Positions 24,722 through 33,623 of a DNA stretch of 64,000 nt are shown in pieces. The notes under the pieces were generated by a model that was not told where the DNA came from, did not search any database, and saw nothing but the letters and a program-made list of their open reading frames with translations. Made by a program: the position numbers and the translations under genes. Each line of letters starts with the position of its first letter. The stretch's first letter is position 1. The DNA is from Corallococcus coralloides DSM 2259 (GTDB lineage Bacteria > Myxococcota > Myxococcia > Myxococcales > Myxococcaceae), in assembly GCF_000255295.1 (NCBI RefSeq), contig NC_017030.1, forward strand, positions 682,001-746,000, given 5' to 3'.

Positions 24722-26248
24722 CTAGAAGAAGCCCATGGGCTTCGGGTCGTAGCTGACGAGCAGGTTCTTCGTCTGCTGGTAGTGATTGAGCATCATCTTG
24801 TGCGTCTCACGCCCGATGCCGGACTGCTTGTAGCCGCCGAACGCCGCGTGCGCGGGGTACAGGTGGTAGCAGTTCACCCAGACGCGGCCCGCCTGGATGC
24901 CGCGGCCCATGCGGTACGCGGTGCTGTTGTCGCGCGTCCACACGCCGGCGCCCAGGCCGTAGAGCGTGTCATTGGCCATCGCGAGCGCGTCCTCTGCGTC
25001 CTTGAACTTCGCCACCGCGACGACGGGGCCGAAGATCTCCTCCTGGAACACGCGCATCTTGTTGTGGCCCTCGAAGATGGTGGGCTCCACGTAGTAGCCC
25101 TCCGCCAGCGCGCCGGGCAGCGCCTTGCGCCCGCCGCCGGTGAGCACCTTCGCGCCCTCCTTCCGGCCGATGTCCAGGTAGCTGAGGATCTTCTCCAGCT
25201 GATCATTGGACGCCTGCGCGCCAATCTGCGTGGTGGTGTCCAGGGGGTTGCCCTGCACGATGCGCTTCGTGCGCTCCACCGCCTTGGCGATGAACTCGTC
25301 GTAGAAGCGCTCGGCGACGAGCGAGCGGGACGGGCAGGTGCAGACCTCGCCCTGGTTGAGGGCGAACATGGCGAAGCCCTCCAGCGCCTTCTGGGCGAAG
25401 TCGTCGTCCCTGGCGAAGACGTCCTCGAAGAAGATGTTGGGGGACTTGCCGCCCAGTTCCAGGGTGACGGGGATGATGTTCTCGGAGGCGTACTGCATGA
25501 TGAGGCGGCCGGTGGTCGTCTCACCCGTGAAGGCAATCTTCGCGATGCGCTTGTTGCTGGCGAGCGGCTTGCCGGCCTCGATGCCGAAGCCGTTCACGAT
25601 GTTGAGCACGCCCGGGGGAAGCAGGTCGCCCACCAGCTCCGCGAACTTGAGGATGGTGACGGGGGTCTGCTCCGCGGGCTTGAGCACCACGCAGTTGCCG
25701 GCGGCGAGCGCGGGGGCCAGCTTCCACGCGGCCATGAGCAGCGGGAAGTTCCACGGGATGATCTGCCCCACGACGCCGAGCGGCTCCGTGAAGTGGTAGG
25801 CGACGGTGTTGTCATCCAGCTGGCTGAGCGAGCCTTCCTGCGCGCGGATACAACCGGCGAAGTAGCGGAAGTGGTCGATGGCGAGCGGGAGGTCCGCGGC
25901 GAGCGTCTCGCGGATGGGCTTGCCGTTGTCCCACGTCTCGGAGACGGCGAGCATCTCCAGGTTCTGCTCCATGCGGTCGGCGATCTTCAGCAGGATGTTG
26001 GCCCGCTCGCCGGCGGCGGTGCGGCCCCACGCGTCCTTCGCCTTGTGCGCGGCGTCGAGCGCCTTCTCGATGTCCTCCGCCGTGGAGCGGGGAATCTCGC
26101 AGAAGGGGCGGCCGGTGACGGGGCTGATGTTCTCGAAGTACTGGCCCTTCACGGGCGGGACGAACTCACCGCCGATGTAGTTGCCGTAGCGGCTCTTGTA
26201 CTCGACCTTGCTGCCCTTCTGACCCGGAGCTTCATAGACCTTCGACAT
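24722..26248 (-). CDS. NAD-dependent aldehyde dehydrogenase, ExaC/AldB type
   Basis: The 508-residue protein has the full ALDH fold motifs: [33 protein letters not shown] at the NAD site, LELGGKSP with the general-base Glu (about residue 263), and [12 protein letters not shown] with the catalytic Cys (about 302). EIFGPVVAV and QSGIGRE complete the C-terminal half. The CTCPSR active site and adjacency to DUF779 put it in the ExaC/AldB group that oxidises acetaldehyde and similar short aldehydes. It starts at ATG 26248, behind GGGAG. Upstream are direct repeats and a palindrome that may bind a regulator. Gene order ALDH-DUF779 forms a two-gene operon. Confidence 0.93.
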   Translation of the reverse strand: MSKVYEAPGQKGSKVEYKSRYGNYIGGEFVPPVKGQYFENISPVTGRPFCEIPRSTAEDIEKALDAAHKAKDAWGRTAAGERANILLKIADRMEQNLEMLAVSETWDNGKPIRETLAADLPLAIDHFRYFAGCIRAQEGSLSQLDDNTVAYHFTEPLGVVGQIIPWNFPLLMAAWKLAPALAAGNCVVLKPAEQTPVTILKFAELVGDLLPPGVLNIVNGFGIEAGKPLASNKRIAKIAFTGETTTGRLIMQYASENIIPVTLELGGKSPNIFFEDVFARDDDFAQKALEGFAMFALNQGEVCTCPSRSLVAERFYDEFIAKAVERTKRIVQGNPLDTTTQIGAQASNDQLEKILSYLDIGRKEGAKVLTGGGRKALPGALAEGYYVEPTIFEGHNKMRVFQEEIFGPVVAVAKFKDAEDALAMANDTLYGLGAGVWTRDNSTAYRMGRGIQAGRVWVNCYHLYPAHAAFGGYKQSGIGRETHKMMLNHYQQTKNLLVSYDPKPMGFF

Positions 26249-26264
26249 GGGGACTCCCTGCGTT

Positions 26265-26296
26265 GGGTTTTGACGCACTCCTGCGGGGTTTGACGC
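26265..26296. promoter_or_regulatory. Direct repeat pair upstream of aldehyde dehydrogenase
   Basis: GGGTTTTGACGC (26265-26276) and GGGGTTTGACGC (26285-26296) share TTGACGC exactly 20 bp apart, about two helical turns. They lie 17-48 bp upstream of the aldehyde dehydrogenase start. This spacing suits a dimeric activator binding one face of the DNA. The regulator is unknown. Confidence 0.45.
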
Positions 26297-26315
26297 GGAA
26301 CAGACCATAGGCAGG

Positions 26316-26330
26316 TAACGCTCTGCGTTA
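26316..26330. promoter_or_regulatory. Perfect palindrome TAACGC-TCT-GCGTTA
   Basis: Inverted arms TAACGC and GCGTTA with a 3-bp spacer lie in the divergent region between the aldehyde dehydrogenase and the phosphoribosyltransferase. It is the only perfect palindrome there and could be an operator for either promoter. Confidence 0.4.
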
Positions 26331-26466
26331 TGTGCGCGGGGGCCGATGTAAATGTTTGTTAATGGTTGATCGCGGAATCAGTCACTCGGGCGTGATGCGA
26401 GCGGGCGGGCAGGGTGCCCTTGCTGTCATCCGGCAGGTCTTCCACCTCAAGAGGTGGGGGCACGTC

Positions 26467-27138
26467 ATGCAAATGTTTAGAGACCGCGTCGACGCCGGCC
26501 GTGCATTGGGTCAACGGCTCCGCGTCCTGCTCGGCGGAGGGGGTGACCTGTTGGTGTTGGCGCTGCCGCGCGGCGGTGTGCCCGTGGGGTTCGAGGTCGC
26601 TCGGATCCTCGGGGTGCCGCTGGACGTGTTCATGGTGCGCAAGCTGGGCACACCGGGACATGAGGAGCTGGCCATGGGGGCCATCGCCACGGGCGGCGTC
26701 ACGGTCCTCAACGGAAGCGTCGTGCGAAGGCTGGGGATTCCCCAGTCGGCCATCGCGGCGGCCGCCGAGCGGGAGACGCGGGAGCTGGCCCGGCGGGAGC
26801 ATCTCTTCCGTGAGGGCAGGCCTCCCGCGCGGGTCGAAGGGCGGACGGTGGTTCTGGTGGATGACGGGCTGGCCACGGGCTCCACCATGCGAGCGGCGCT
26901 CCGGGCGCTTCGTCAGCAGAAGCCCGCGCGCATCGTGGTGGGCGTGCCGGTGGGCGCGCCGGAGACGTGCGCGGAATTCGAGCGCGAAGCGGACGCGGTC
27001 GTCTGCGTCCACACCCCCGCGCCGTTCTACGCGGTGGGCCAATGGTTCGAGGACTTCACGCAGACCACCGACGACGAGGTGCGCGAGCTGCTGGCGCGCG
27101 CGGCACAAGAGGAAGGGGCTGCCCCGGTGGCGCCGTGA
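26467..27138 (+). CDS. Phosphoribosyltransferase-domain protein (COG1926-like)
   Basis: The 223-residue protein starts at ATG 26467 with AGGTGGGGG upstream. It opens with FRDRVDAGRALGQRL and LLVLALPRGGVPVGFEVARIL, then VFMVRKLGTPGHEELAMGAIA. The PRPP-binding loop is VVLVDDGLATGSTMRAAL near residue 140. The C-terminal VGVPVGAPETCAEF and QWFEDFTQTTDDEV are typical of the stand-alone family that is often fused to, or next to, dienelactone hydrolase-like proteins. The substrate base is unknown. It heads a three-gene operon with a hydrolase 20 bp downstream and a ribokinase-type gene, which suggests ribose or nucleoside metabolism. Confidence 0.85.
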   Translation: MQMFRDRVDAGRALGQRLRVLLGGGGDLLVLALPRGGVPVGFEVARILGVPLDVFMVRKLGTPGHEELAMGAIATGGVTVLNGSVVRRLGIPQSAIAAAAERETRELARREHLFREGRPPARVEGRTVVLVDDGLATGSTMRAALRALRQQKPARIVVGVPVGAPETCAEFEREADAVVCVHTPAPFYAVGQWFEDFTQTTDDEVRELLARAAQEEGAAPVAP

Positions 27139-27158
27139 GTCCGGCGGAGGGTTGAAAC

Positions 27159-27860
27159 ATGGCTGAACACAGAATTTCGGAGCACGCGGTGCGGCTGGAG
27201 GCGGAGCCCGGCGTGGAGTTGGACGGAACGCTGAGCGTGCCGGAGAGGGTTTCGGGCGTGGTGCTGTTCGCGCATGGCAGCGGCAGCAGCCGCTTCAGTC
27301 CACGCAACCAGTACGTCGCGAGAGTGATGCAGCGGGCGGGGCTGGCGACACTGCTCATGGACCTGCTCACGCCGGGGGAGGAGGAGGCCGAGCGGCTGAC
27401 GCGGCACCTGCGCTTCGACATCGAGCTCCTGGCGGGGAGGCTCGTGGGGGCCACGCGGTGGCTGGCGCAGGTGCCGGGATTGGGGGGCCAGCCGCTGGGG
27501 CTGATTGGTTCGAGCACGGGAGCGGGAGCAGCGCTGGTGGCCGCGGGGCGGATGCCTGAAGCCATCCAGGCGGTGGTGTCCCGGGGCGGCCGTCCGGACC
27601 TCGCGGGCGCGGTGCTGCCGGCGGTGCGAGCGCCCACCCTGCTCATCGTGGGTGGGGATGACACGCAGGTGATTGCGCTCAACCAGGAGGCACTGGAGGC
27701 GCTGCGCACGCACAAGCGGCTGGAGATCGTCCCCGGGGCGACCCACCTCTTCGAGGAGCCGGGGACGCTGGAGCAGGCGGCAAGGCTGGCCCGGGATTGG
27801 TTCCTCCAGCACCTGGCCACGGCCGCACGGGAGCGTCCGTTCGGCGAGGCCCCGCCATGA
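27159..27860 (+). CDS. Alpha/beta hydrolase, dienelactone hydrolase-like
   Basis: The 233-residue soluble hydrolase has the oxyanion region VVLFAHGSGSSRFSPRNQYVAR and a nucleophile elbow, GLIGSSTGAGAAL, with Ser. The acid lies in VGGDDTQV and the catalytic His in PGATHLFEEPGTLEQ. It is in the family that accompanies COG1926 phosphoribosyltransferases, consistent with its upstream neighbour. Its last bases overlap the ribokinase-type start (ATGA). The substrate is not evident. A paralogue at 41326-42126 keeps the overall sequence but has lost the nucleophile, so comparison of the pair is informative. Confidence 0.85.
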   Translation: MAEHRISEHAVRLEAEPGVELDGTLSVPERVSGVVLFAHGSGSSRFSPRNQYVARVMQRAGLATLLMDLLTPGEEEAERLTRHLRFDIELLAGRLVGATRWLAQVPGLGGQPLGLIGSSTGAGAALVAAGRMPEAIQAVVSRGGRPDLAGAVLPAVRAPTLLIVGGDDTQVIALNQEALEALRTHKRLEIVPGATHLFEEPGTLEQAARLARDWFLQHLATAARERPFGEAPP

Positions 27861-28801
27861 GCCCGCGCATCGCGGTGGTGGGAGGCGTGGCCACGGACTA
27901 CCTGGTGCGCGGGCCGTCGTTTCCGGAGCCGGGAGGCAGCGCCGAGGGCGACGTCTTCCAGGAGGCGCTCGGAGGAAAGGGGGCCAACGGCGCGGTGGCC
28001 GCCGTGAGGCTGGGGGCGCGTGCCTCGCTGGTGGCGCGGGTGGGGTCGGATGGACGCGGCTTGAGGCAGGTGACGTCGCTGGAGCGGGAAGGCGTCGCGT
28101 TGGAGGGGGTGGTGCCTGATCCGGGTGCACCCTCGGGGGCGGTGCTGGTGATGGTGGATGGAGACGGGAGGAAGCAGACCTTCTTCTCACCGGGCGCCAA
28201 TCACAGACTTTCCATCCGGGATGTGTTGCGGAGCGCGGAGCGGATCGCCACCGCGAAGGTGTTGCTCGTGCAGTTGGAGGTGCCGCTGGACGCGGTCCAG
28301 GCAGCGGTCCGTCTGGCGCGAGCGGCCGGTGTCCGGGTGGTGTTGGATCCCGCGCCGGCCGTGCCGCTGCCGGAGGTGTTGCTGGAGGACGTGCACGTCA
28401 TCCGGCCCAACGCCGCCGAGGCCCGGGCGCTGACAGGCATCCCGGTGCATGGCCGTGCTTCCGCGCGGCGAGCCGCCCGCAACCTGCTGATGCGCGGAGT
28501 GGGAGCGGCCATCATCGCGGCGCCCGGTGGCAGTCTGCTGGTGTCGAAGGAGGAGGAGGCGTGGCTGCCTGAGCTGCCGGTGGACACGGTGGATACCACC
28601 GGAGCGGGGGATGCGTTCTCCGCGGCGCTATGTGTCGCCCTGGCTGAAGGCCAGCCGCTCCTCACCGCCGCGCGCTTCGCGCACGCCGCCGCCGCCATCG
28701 CAACGACACGGCTGGGAGCGCAGGCGGGACTGCCGTACCGGGATGAAGTGCTCGGACTGCTCGCGGACGTAAAGCCAGACGTCCAATTTGCGCCGCCGTA
28801 G
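27857..28801 (+). CDS. PfkB-family carbohydrate kinase, ribokinase-like
   Basis: The 314-residue protein has both PfkB signatures: GGKGANGAVAAVRLGA near residue 40, and DTTGAGDAFSAAL near residue 245 with the catalytic Asp. RVVLDPAPAVPLP and VIRPNAAEARALTG are also typical of ribokinase. It should phosphorylate ribose or a related sugar with ATP. It starts at ATG 27857, overlapping the hydrolase stop, so it is translationally coupled. With the phosphoribosyltransferase two genes upstream, a small sugar/nucleoside salvage operon is a reasonable inference. No transporter lies nearby. Confidence 0.88.
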   Translation: MSPRIAVVGGVATDYLVRGPSFPEPGGSAEGDVFQEALGGKGANGAVAAVRLGARASLVARVGSDGRGLRQVTSLEREGVALEGVVPDPGAPSGAVLVMVDGDGRKQTFFSPGANHRLSIRDVLRSAERIATAKVLLVQLEVPLDAVQAAVRLARAAGVRVVLDPAPAVPLPEVLLEDVHVIRPNAAEARALTGIPVHGRASARRAARNLLMRGVGAAIIAAPGGSLLVSKEEEAWLPELPVDTVDTTGAGDAFSAALCVALAEGQPLLTAARFAHAAAAIATTRLGAQAGLPYRDEVLGLLADVKPDVQFAPP

Positions 28802-28896
28802 TGAGGACATCCGACACGTGCCGGTAACACGCTGTCACTATCGAGCAGCGCCCATGGCGGTGAGGTGCGCTGAGGGCACCATGGGATTCATCGAGG

Positions 28897-28925
28897 TTGT
28901 CAGTCCCACCCAAGACTACGATGCT
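28897..28925 (+). promoter_or_regulatory. Weak sigma-70-like promoter candidate for the toxin gene
   Basis: TTGTCA (28897-28902) and GATGCT (28920-28925) are 17 bp apart, 38 bp upstream of the toxin ATG. The -35 is good and the -10 poor. Position is the main support. Confidence 0.3.
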
Positions 28926-28963
28926 GCGCTTCATGGCTCTTGTGGTTGTCTTGGGGGGATTTC

Positions 28964-30256
28964 ATGAGATGGGTTTCGATCATCTGGCTATTCTTTCTCG
29001 CGTCGGGGTGTGCGACTGCCCGTGTTGTCCATGTTGATACCGGGAACGGTCAGCGGATCGTCCACGAATCGGTGGCCGTTGAACCGGTCGAGGTGAATGA
29101 GGCTGAGTTCAGGGCTGCACTCGCACAGCTCATCCTCGGCATGCGCATGGACGTCGCCTTCCGTGAGGCGGAAGAGGCGGACGCTCGTGGTTGGGTGCGC
29201 TCCCGGACGCTGCTCGCATCCTCGAGTGGCCTCGTGGATTCTGGCTCGAGGAGTTCCCCTGAGTCGCTGTATGCGCGCATCTGCCCCGAACCAGACGACT
29301 GCCTGTCCCTGATGGGTGGAACAGGGCTGACGTTCTCTCGCAAGGACCGGACCCTCATGGCCCTGTCCTTCGCGCTCGATACCGTGTGGGGGAGCGTCGA
29401 GGCGGAAGTCGGCAAGATGCTGAACCCGGCAGCGCTCAAGGCCATGGTGACCTCGGCGGCGCTGAGCGTTCTCCTCACGATGACCCTGCCTGAACCCGTC
29501 ACCAAGCTCATCGCGGTCGCGCTGACGGCGGCGATGGTGGCCTACCTCGGCGTGGTGCCGGTCTGGCAGATGGGTCAAGGCTTCGTCCAGTTGTGGGAGG
29601 ATGCGGGCAAGGCCATGAGCGTCATCGAGCTGCAAGACATCGGGCACCGGTTCGGGCGGGTGTTGGGAACGAACGGCTCGCGCGTCCTCGTGCTGCTGGT
29701 CACCGCGGCCCTTGGCGGAAAGAGCGCGATGGCGGCCCAGGGCCCCAGACTTCCGGGCTTCACCCAGGCGGCGCTTCGCGGGCAGGCCGAGGCGGGATTC
29801 CCGCTGCGAGCAGCCCTGACTGGTGGCGTGACCTCGATCTCGATGCCCGCCGCTGGAGTGCTCAACGTGGCACTGGCTCCGGGGGCTGCCGCGGCTCTCG
29901 CGATGTACTCCGACAACCGGATTCCAGGTGACGCCGAAGGGCCGGTTCACCACATCTGCACGAACAAGAACAGGGTCTCTGCTGTGTCAGGGGGGCCCTG
30001 GACGCCCGCGTGTGAGGAAATCTTCGAAAAGGCCGGGATGACGCTTGAGGATGCCGCGAACAAGGTGCGACTCAAGGGGCACGAAGGGCCTCATCCCGAG
30101 CTTTATCACAATCAGGTTGTGAATCGCCTGCAGGCGTCCGTGAGGACTTGCAGGACCACGGAGGCCTGTCGTGCGAAGTTGCTGAATGAGCTTGCGAAGA
30201 TTGCAAGCGAGCTGCTTGCGCCGGGCTCGGAGTTGCGTAGCTACATCGTGAAGTAG
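28964..30256 (+). CDS. Sit-like polymorphic lipoprotein toxin with C-terminal AHH nuclease domain
   Basis: The 430-residue protein starts at ATG 28964 behind GGGGGG. Its signal peptide is MRWVSIIWLFFLASGC, with lipobox ASGC. A variable polar N-domain follows. Then comes a hydrophobic stretch (about residues 165-205, AALSVLLTMTLPEPVTKLIA and following) that could insert in or cross a membrane. A short Gly/Pro-rich linker leads to the toxin domain. The last 105 residues match the AHH family of HNH/Endo VII-type nucleases: VHHICTNKN (His pair at 329-330), EIFEKAGMTLEDAANKV, then GHEGPHPELYHNQVVNRL. Myxococcus SitA proteins are lipoprotein toxins delivered by outer-membrane exchange; this has their layout. 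GC content drops relative to neighbours. It is coupled to an immunity gene 9 bp downstream. Confidence 0.78.
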   Translation: MRWVSIIWLFFLASGCATARVVHVDTGNGQRIVHESVAVEPVEVNEAEFRAALAQLILGMRMDVAFREAEEADARGWVRSRTLLASSSGLVDSGSRSSPESLYARICPEPDDCLSLMGGTGLTFSRKDRTLMALSFALDTVWGSVEAEVGKMLNPAALKAMVTSAALSVLLTMTLPEPVTKLIAVALTAAMVAYLGVVPVWQMGQGFVQLWEDAGKAMSVIELQDIGHRFGRVLGTNGSRVLVLLVTAALGGKSAMAAQGPRLPGFTQAALRGQAEAGFPLRAALTGGVTSISMPAAGVLNVALAPGAAAALAMYSDNRIPGDAEGPVHHICTNKNRVSAVSGGPWTPACEEIFEKAGMTLEDAANKVRLKGHEGPHPELYHNQVVNRLQASVRTCRTTEACRAKLLNELAKIASELLAPGSELRSYIVK

Positions 30257-30265
30257 GAGGGCGGA

Positions 30266-30868
30266 GTGAGGCGGAACTTCTATTGGGTGAATATTGCGGA
30301 TGTGCCTCAATGGTATGTCGCGACCCCTGTGCCCGCATCAGGCGGCTCATTCAATGAGCCGTGGATGTTCGGAGAAGGCCACCCTCTTCCGGACCCTGGG
30401 CTCATCAAGGCACGGGTCAGGAACCCAGGGCAGAAGCGCGCCTTTGTTTTTGCGGGGGTTGAACGCACGCCCATTGTCAGCGAGGCGGTCGCGGACGTCT
30501 TCAGGACGCACGCTCCCGGCGACGTTCAACTCTTTCCAGTCACCGTGGAAGGGGAGTCTGAGCGGTATTTTGTCGTCAATGCGGCCAGGACGGTTGACTG
30601 CATTGACGAAGCGAGGTGCCGGGAAGTGCAGCACTACGCCGAAGACGACCCTTTTCCTGAGTATGCAGGGGAGTACCGGTGGATCAACGGCCTGCGCATT
30701 GATCCCGCGAGGACTGACGGCGCGCATGTCTTGCGGCCGAAGAGATTCAGGACGGCACTCATCGTGTCAGAGGAAATCAAGGATGCACTCGAAGGGGTCG
30801 GGGATTTGGGGGTCTCGTTCGAGCGCGTGACGACATCCGAAGGGGGACAAGATGAGCCGCGTGCCTGA
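30266..30868 (+). CDS. Imm11-family immunity protein for the AHH toxin
   Basis: The 200-residue protein starts at GTG 30266 with a strong TAGGAGG and begins 9 bp after the toxin stop. It has the Imm11 (DUF1629-like) pattern: FYWVNIADVPQWYVATP, then VFAGVERTPIVSEAVADVF, a central VNAARTVDCIDEARC, YAGEYRWINGLRIDPART and a final IVSEEIKDALEGVGDLGVSFERV. This family is a known partner of AHH-domain toxins in polymorphic systems. It has no signal peptide, so it would protect the cytoplasm. Codon use is less GC-rich than surrounding genes, consistent with horizontal acquisition together with the toxin. Confidence 0.82.
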   Translation: MRRNFYWVNIADVPQWYVATPVPASGGSFNEPWMFGEGHPLPDPGLIKARVRNPGQKRAFVFAGVERTPIVSEAVADVFRTHAPGDVQLFPVTVEGESERYFVVNAARTVDCIDEARCREVQHYAEDDPFPEYAGEYRWINGLRIDPARTDGAHVLRPKRFRTALIVSEEIKDALEGVGDLGVSFERVTTSEGGQDEPRA

Positions 30869-30910
30869 CCGGTGGGCGTTCAATGTCGGCACGCAGGTGC
30901 TCCACTTTCG

Positions 30911-31015
30911 ATGAGTGCCCTGCTCGAAGAGGTCTCGCGCCTCCACCACGCACGCCCTGCCGCGAAGCCCGAGCAACTCGATGCCTTCGAGCAACGCGTC
31001 GGATGGCGCATGGCG
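30911..31015 (+). pseudogene. Remnant of an SMI1/KNR4-type immunity gene
   Basis: From ATG 30911 the translation MSALLEEVSRLHHA, then AAKPEQLDAFEQRVGWRM, matches the N-terminal helix and turn of SMI1/KNR4 immunity proteins in myxobacteria. In that family F--R-GWRL is followed by DPDLRAFYLHC. Here similarity stops immediately after GWR and a Pro-rich, non-family sequence follows. Only about 35 codons therefore survive. It lies 43 bp after the Imm11 gene, so it looks like a decayed or truncated second immunity gene in the same island. Identification is from motif memory. Confidence 0.5.
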
Positions 31016-31380
31016 GCGGCCCCCCCTCCACCCCCGCGTCCCCACCGCACGCAGCCGCGTCCCGCCAGAAGCCCGGAAACCCCCGCCATCCTCGCAGGCC
31101 ACTTCATCCCAGGCCGATTTGTCGGGCTCCCGACACAGTCGGATCCGTACGTTCCTCTCGCGCTACAGGGCCTTCCAGGCTCCCTCAGCCAGCCGCGCAA
31201 TCACGGCTTACTTCGAGACTGAACGAGATGTTTTCCAGCGCCGACGTTCGTGTCGCTGCGCACTGGAAACCCGCACGGCGTACTGTCATCTTGAAGGGAC
31301 TTTCGCGGCGCGGCAGGACGGTTGAAGGGAAGGCGGGGAGGAAGTCATCCAAGGTCTTGCGGACCGAACGTATTGGGATG
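31016..31380. other. Gene-free, low-constraint stretch of the toxin island
   Basis: This stretch of about 365 bp follows the SMI1/KNR4 fragment. All six frames have only short open stretches with Pro/Arg/Ser-rich translations and no recognisable domain or good ribosome-binding site. It probably represents decayed coding sequence from island turnover. I see no repeat or promoter within it. Confidence 0.5.
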
Positions 31381-31384
31381 TGGT

Positions 31385-31541
31385 GGACGGAAAACTGTTC
31401 CGTCCCGGGGCTGTAAAAACTCCCCGAAAGCGAGGGGTGTCTGCCGATGAGCTGGGACCCAGGCCGCATCCGAGTGTCGGAAAAGCGAAGCGGATCAACC
31501 GGTTGGCGCACCCGACCGCGCGAACCGGAAAACCCCGGTTC
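31385..31541 (+). other. Highly structured intergenic element, candidate small RNA or leader
   Basis: Several perfect hairpins follow one another without a reading frame. Hairpin one is GGACGGAA/TTCCGTCC (31385-31392 with 31398-31405). Hairpin two is CGGGG/CCCCG (31406-31410 with 31422-31426) around a loop containing TAAAAA. Further on are CCGA/TCGG, CAACCGGTTG (a 10-bp palindrome), and GAACCGG/CCGGTTC (31522-31528 with 31535-31541). Such density of contiguous stems suggests a functional RNA or a tandem protein-binding site. No known riboswitch class is recognised, and no T-run follows the last stem. Confidence 0.35.
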
Positions 31542-31542
31542 C

Positions 31543-31558
31543 TGGCACACCGCTCGCA
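31543..31558 (+). promoter_or_regulatory. Sigma-54-type promoter candidate for the Ser/Thr kinase
   Basis: TGGCACACCGCTCGCA matches the -24/-12 consensus TGGCAC-N5-TTGCA with one change in the -12 box. GG and GC are correctly 10 bp apart. It lies 57 bp before the GTG of the kinase gene. Myxobacteria use many sigma-54 promoters with enhancer-binding proteins, so this is plausible. Confidence 0.5.
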
Positions 31559-31614
31559 TCGGCCGCTGACGCTGTCCTCACCCCCGCATCGCCTTCCCTG
31601 ATTCCCGGTCCCTC

Positions 31615-33546
<1,932 letters not shown>

Positions 33547-33585
33547 GGGAGCCGGGCTCACATCCACCCTGGGGTCGTCTTGCGT

Positions 33586-33623
33586 ATGGGAGAGGAGTCT
33601 TCGTTAATCCTCTCCTCTCCCAT
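33586..33623 (+). repeat. Perfect 12-bp inverted repeat over the aarF-like start codon
   Basis: ATGGGAGAGGAG (33586-33597) is perfectly inverted at CTCCTCTCCCAT (33612-33623), with a 14-nt loop. The right arm ends in the first two bases of the start codon at 33622, and the left arm contains an AGAGGAG Shine-Dalgarno-like run and another in-frame ATG. In mRNA this hairpin would bury the start codon. Confidence 0.75.
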
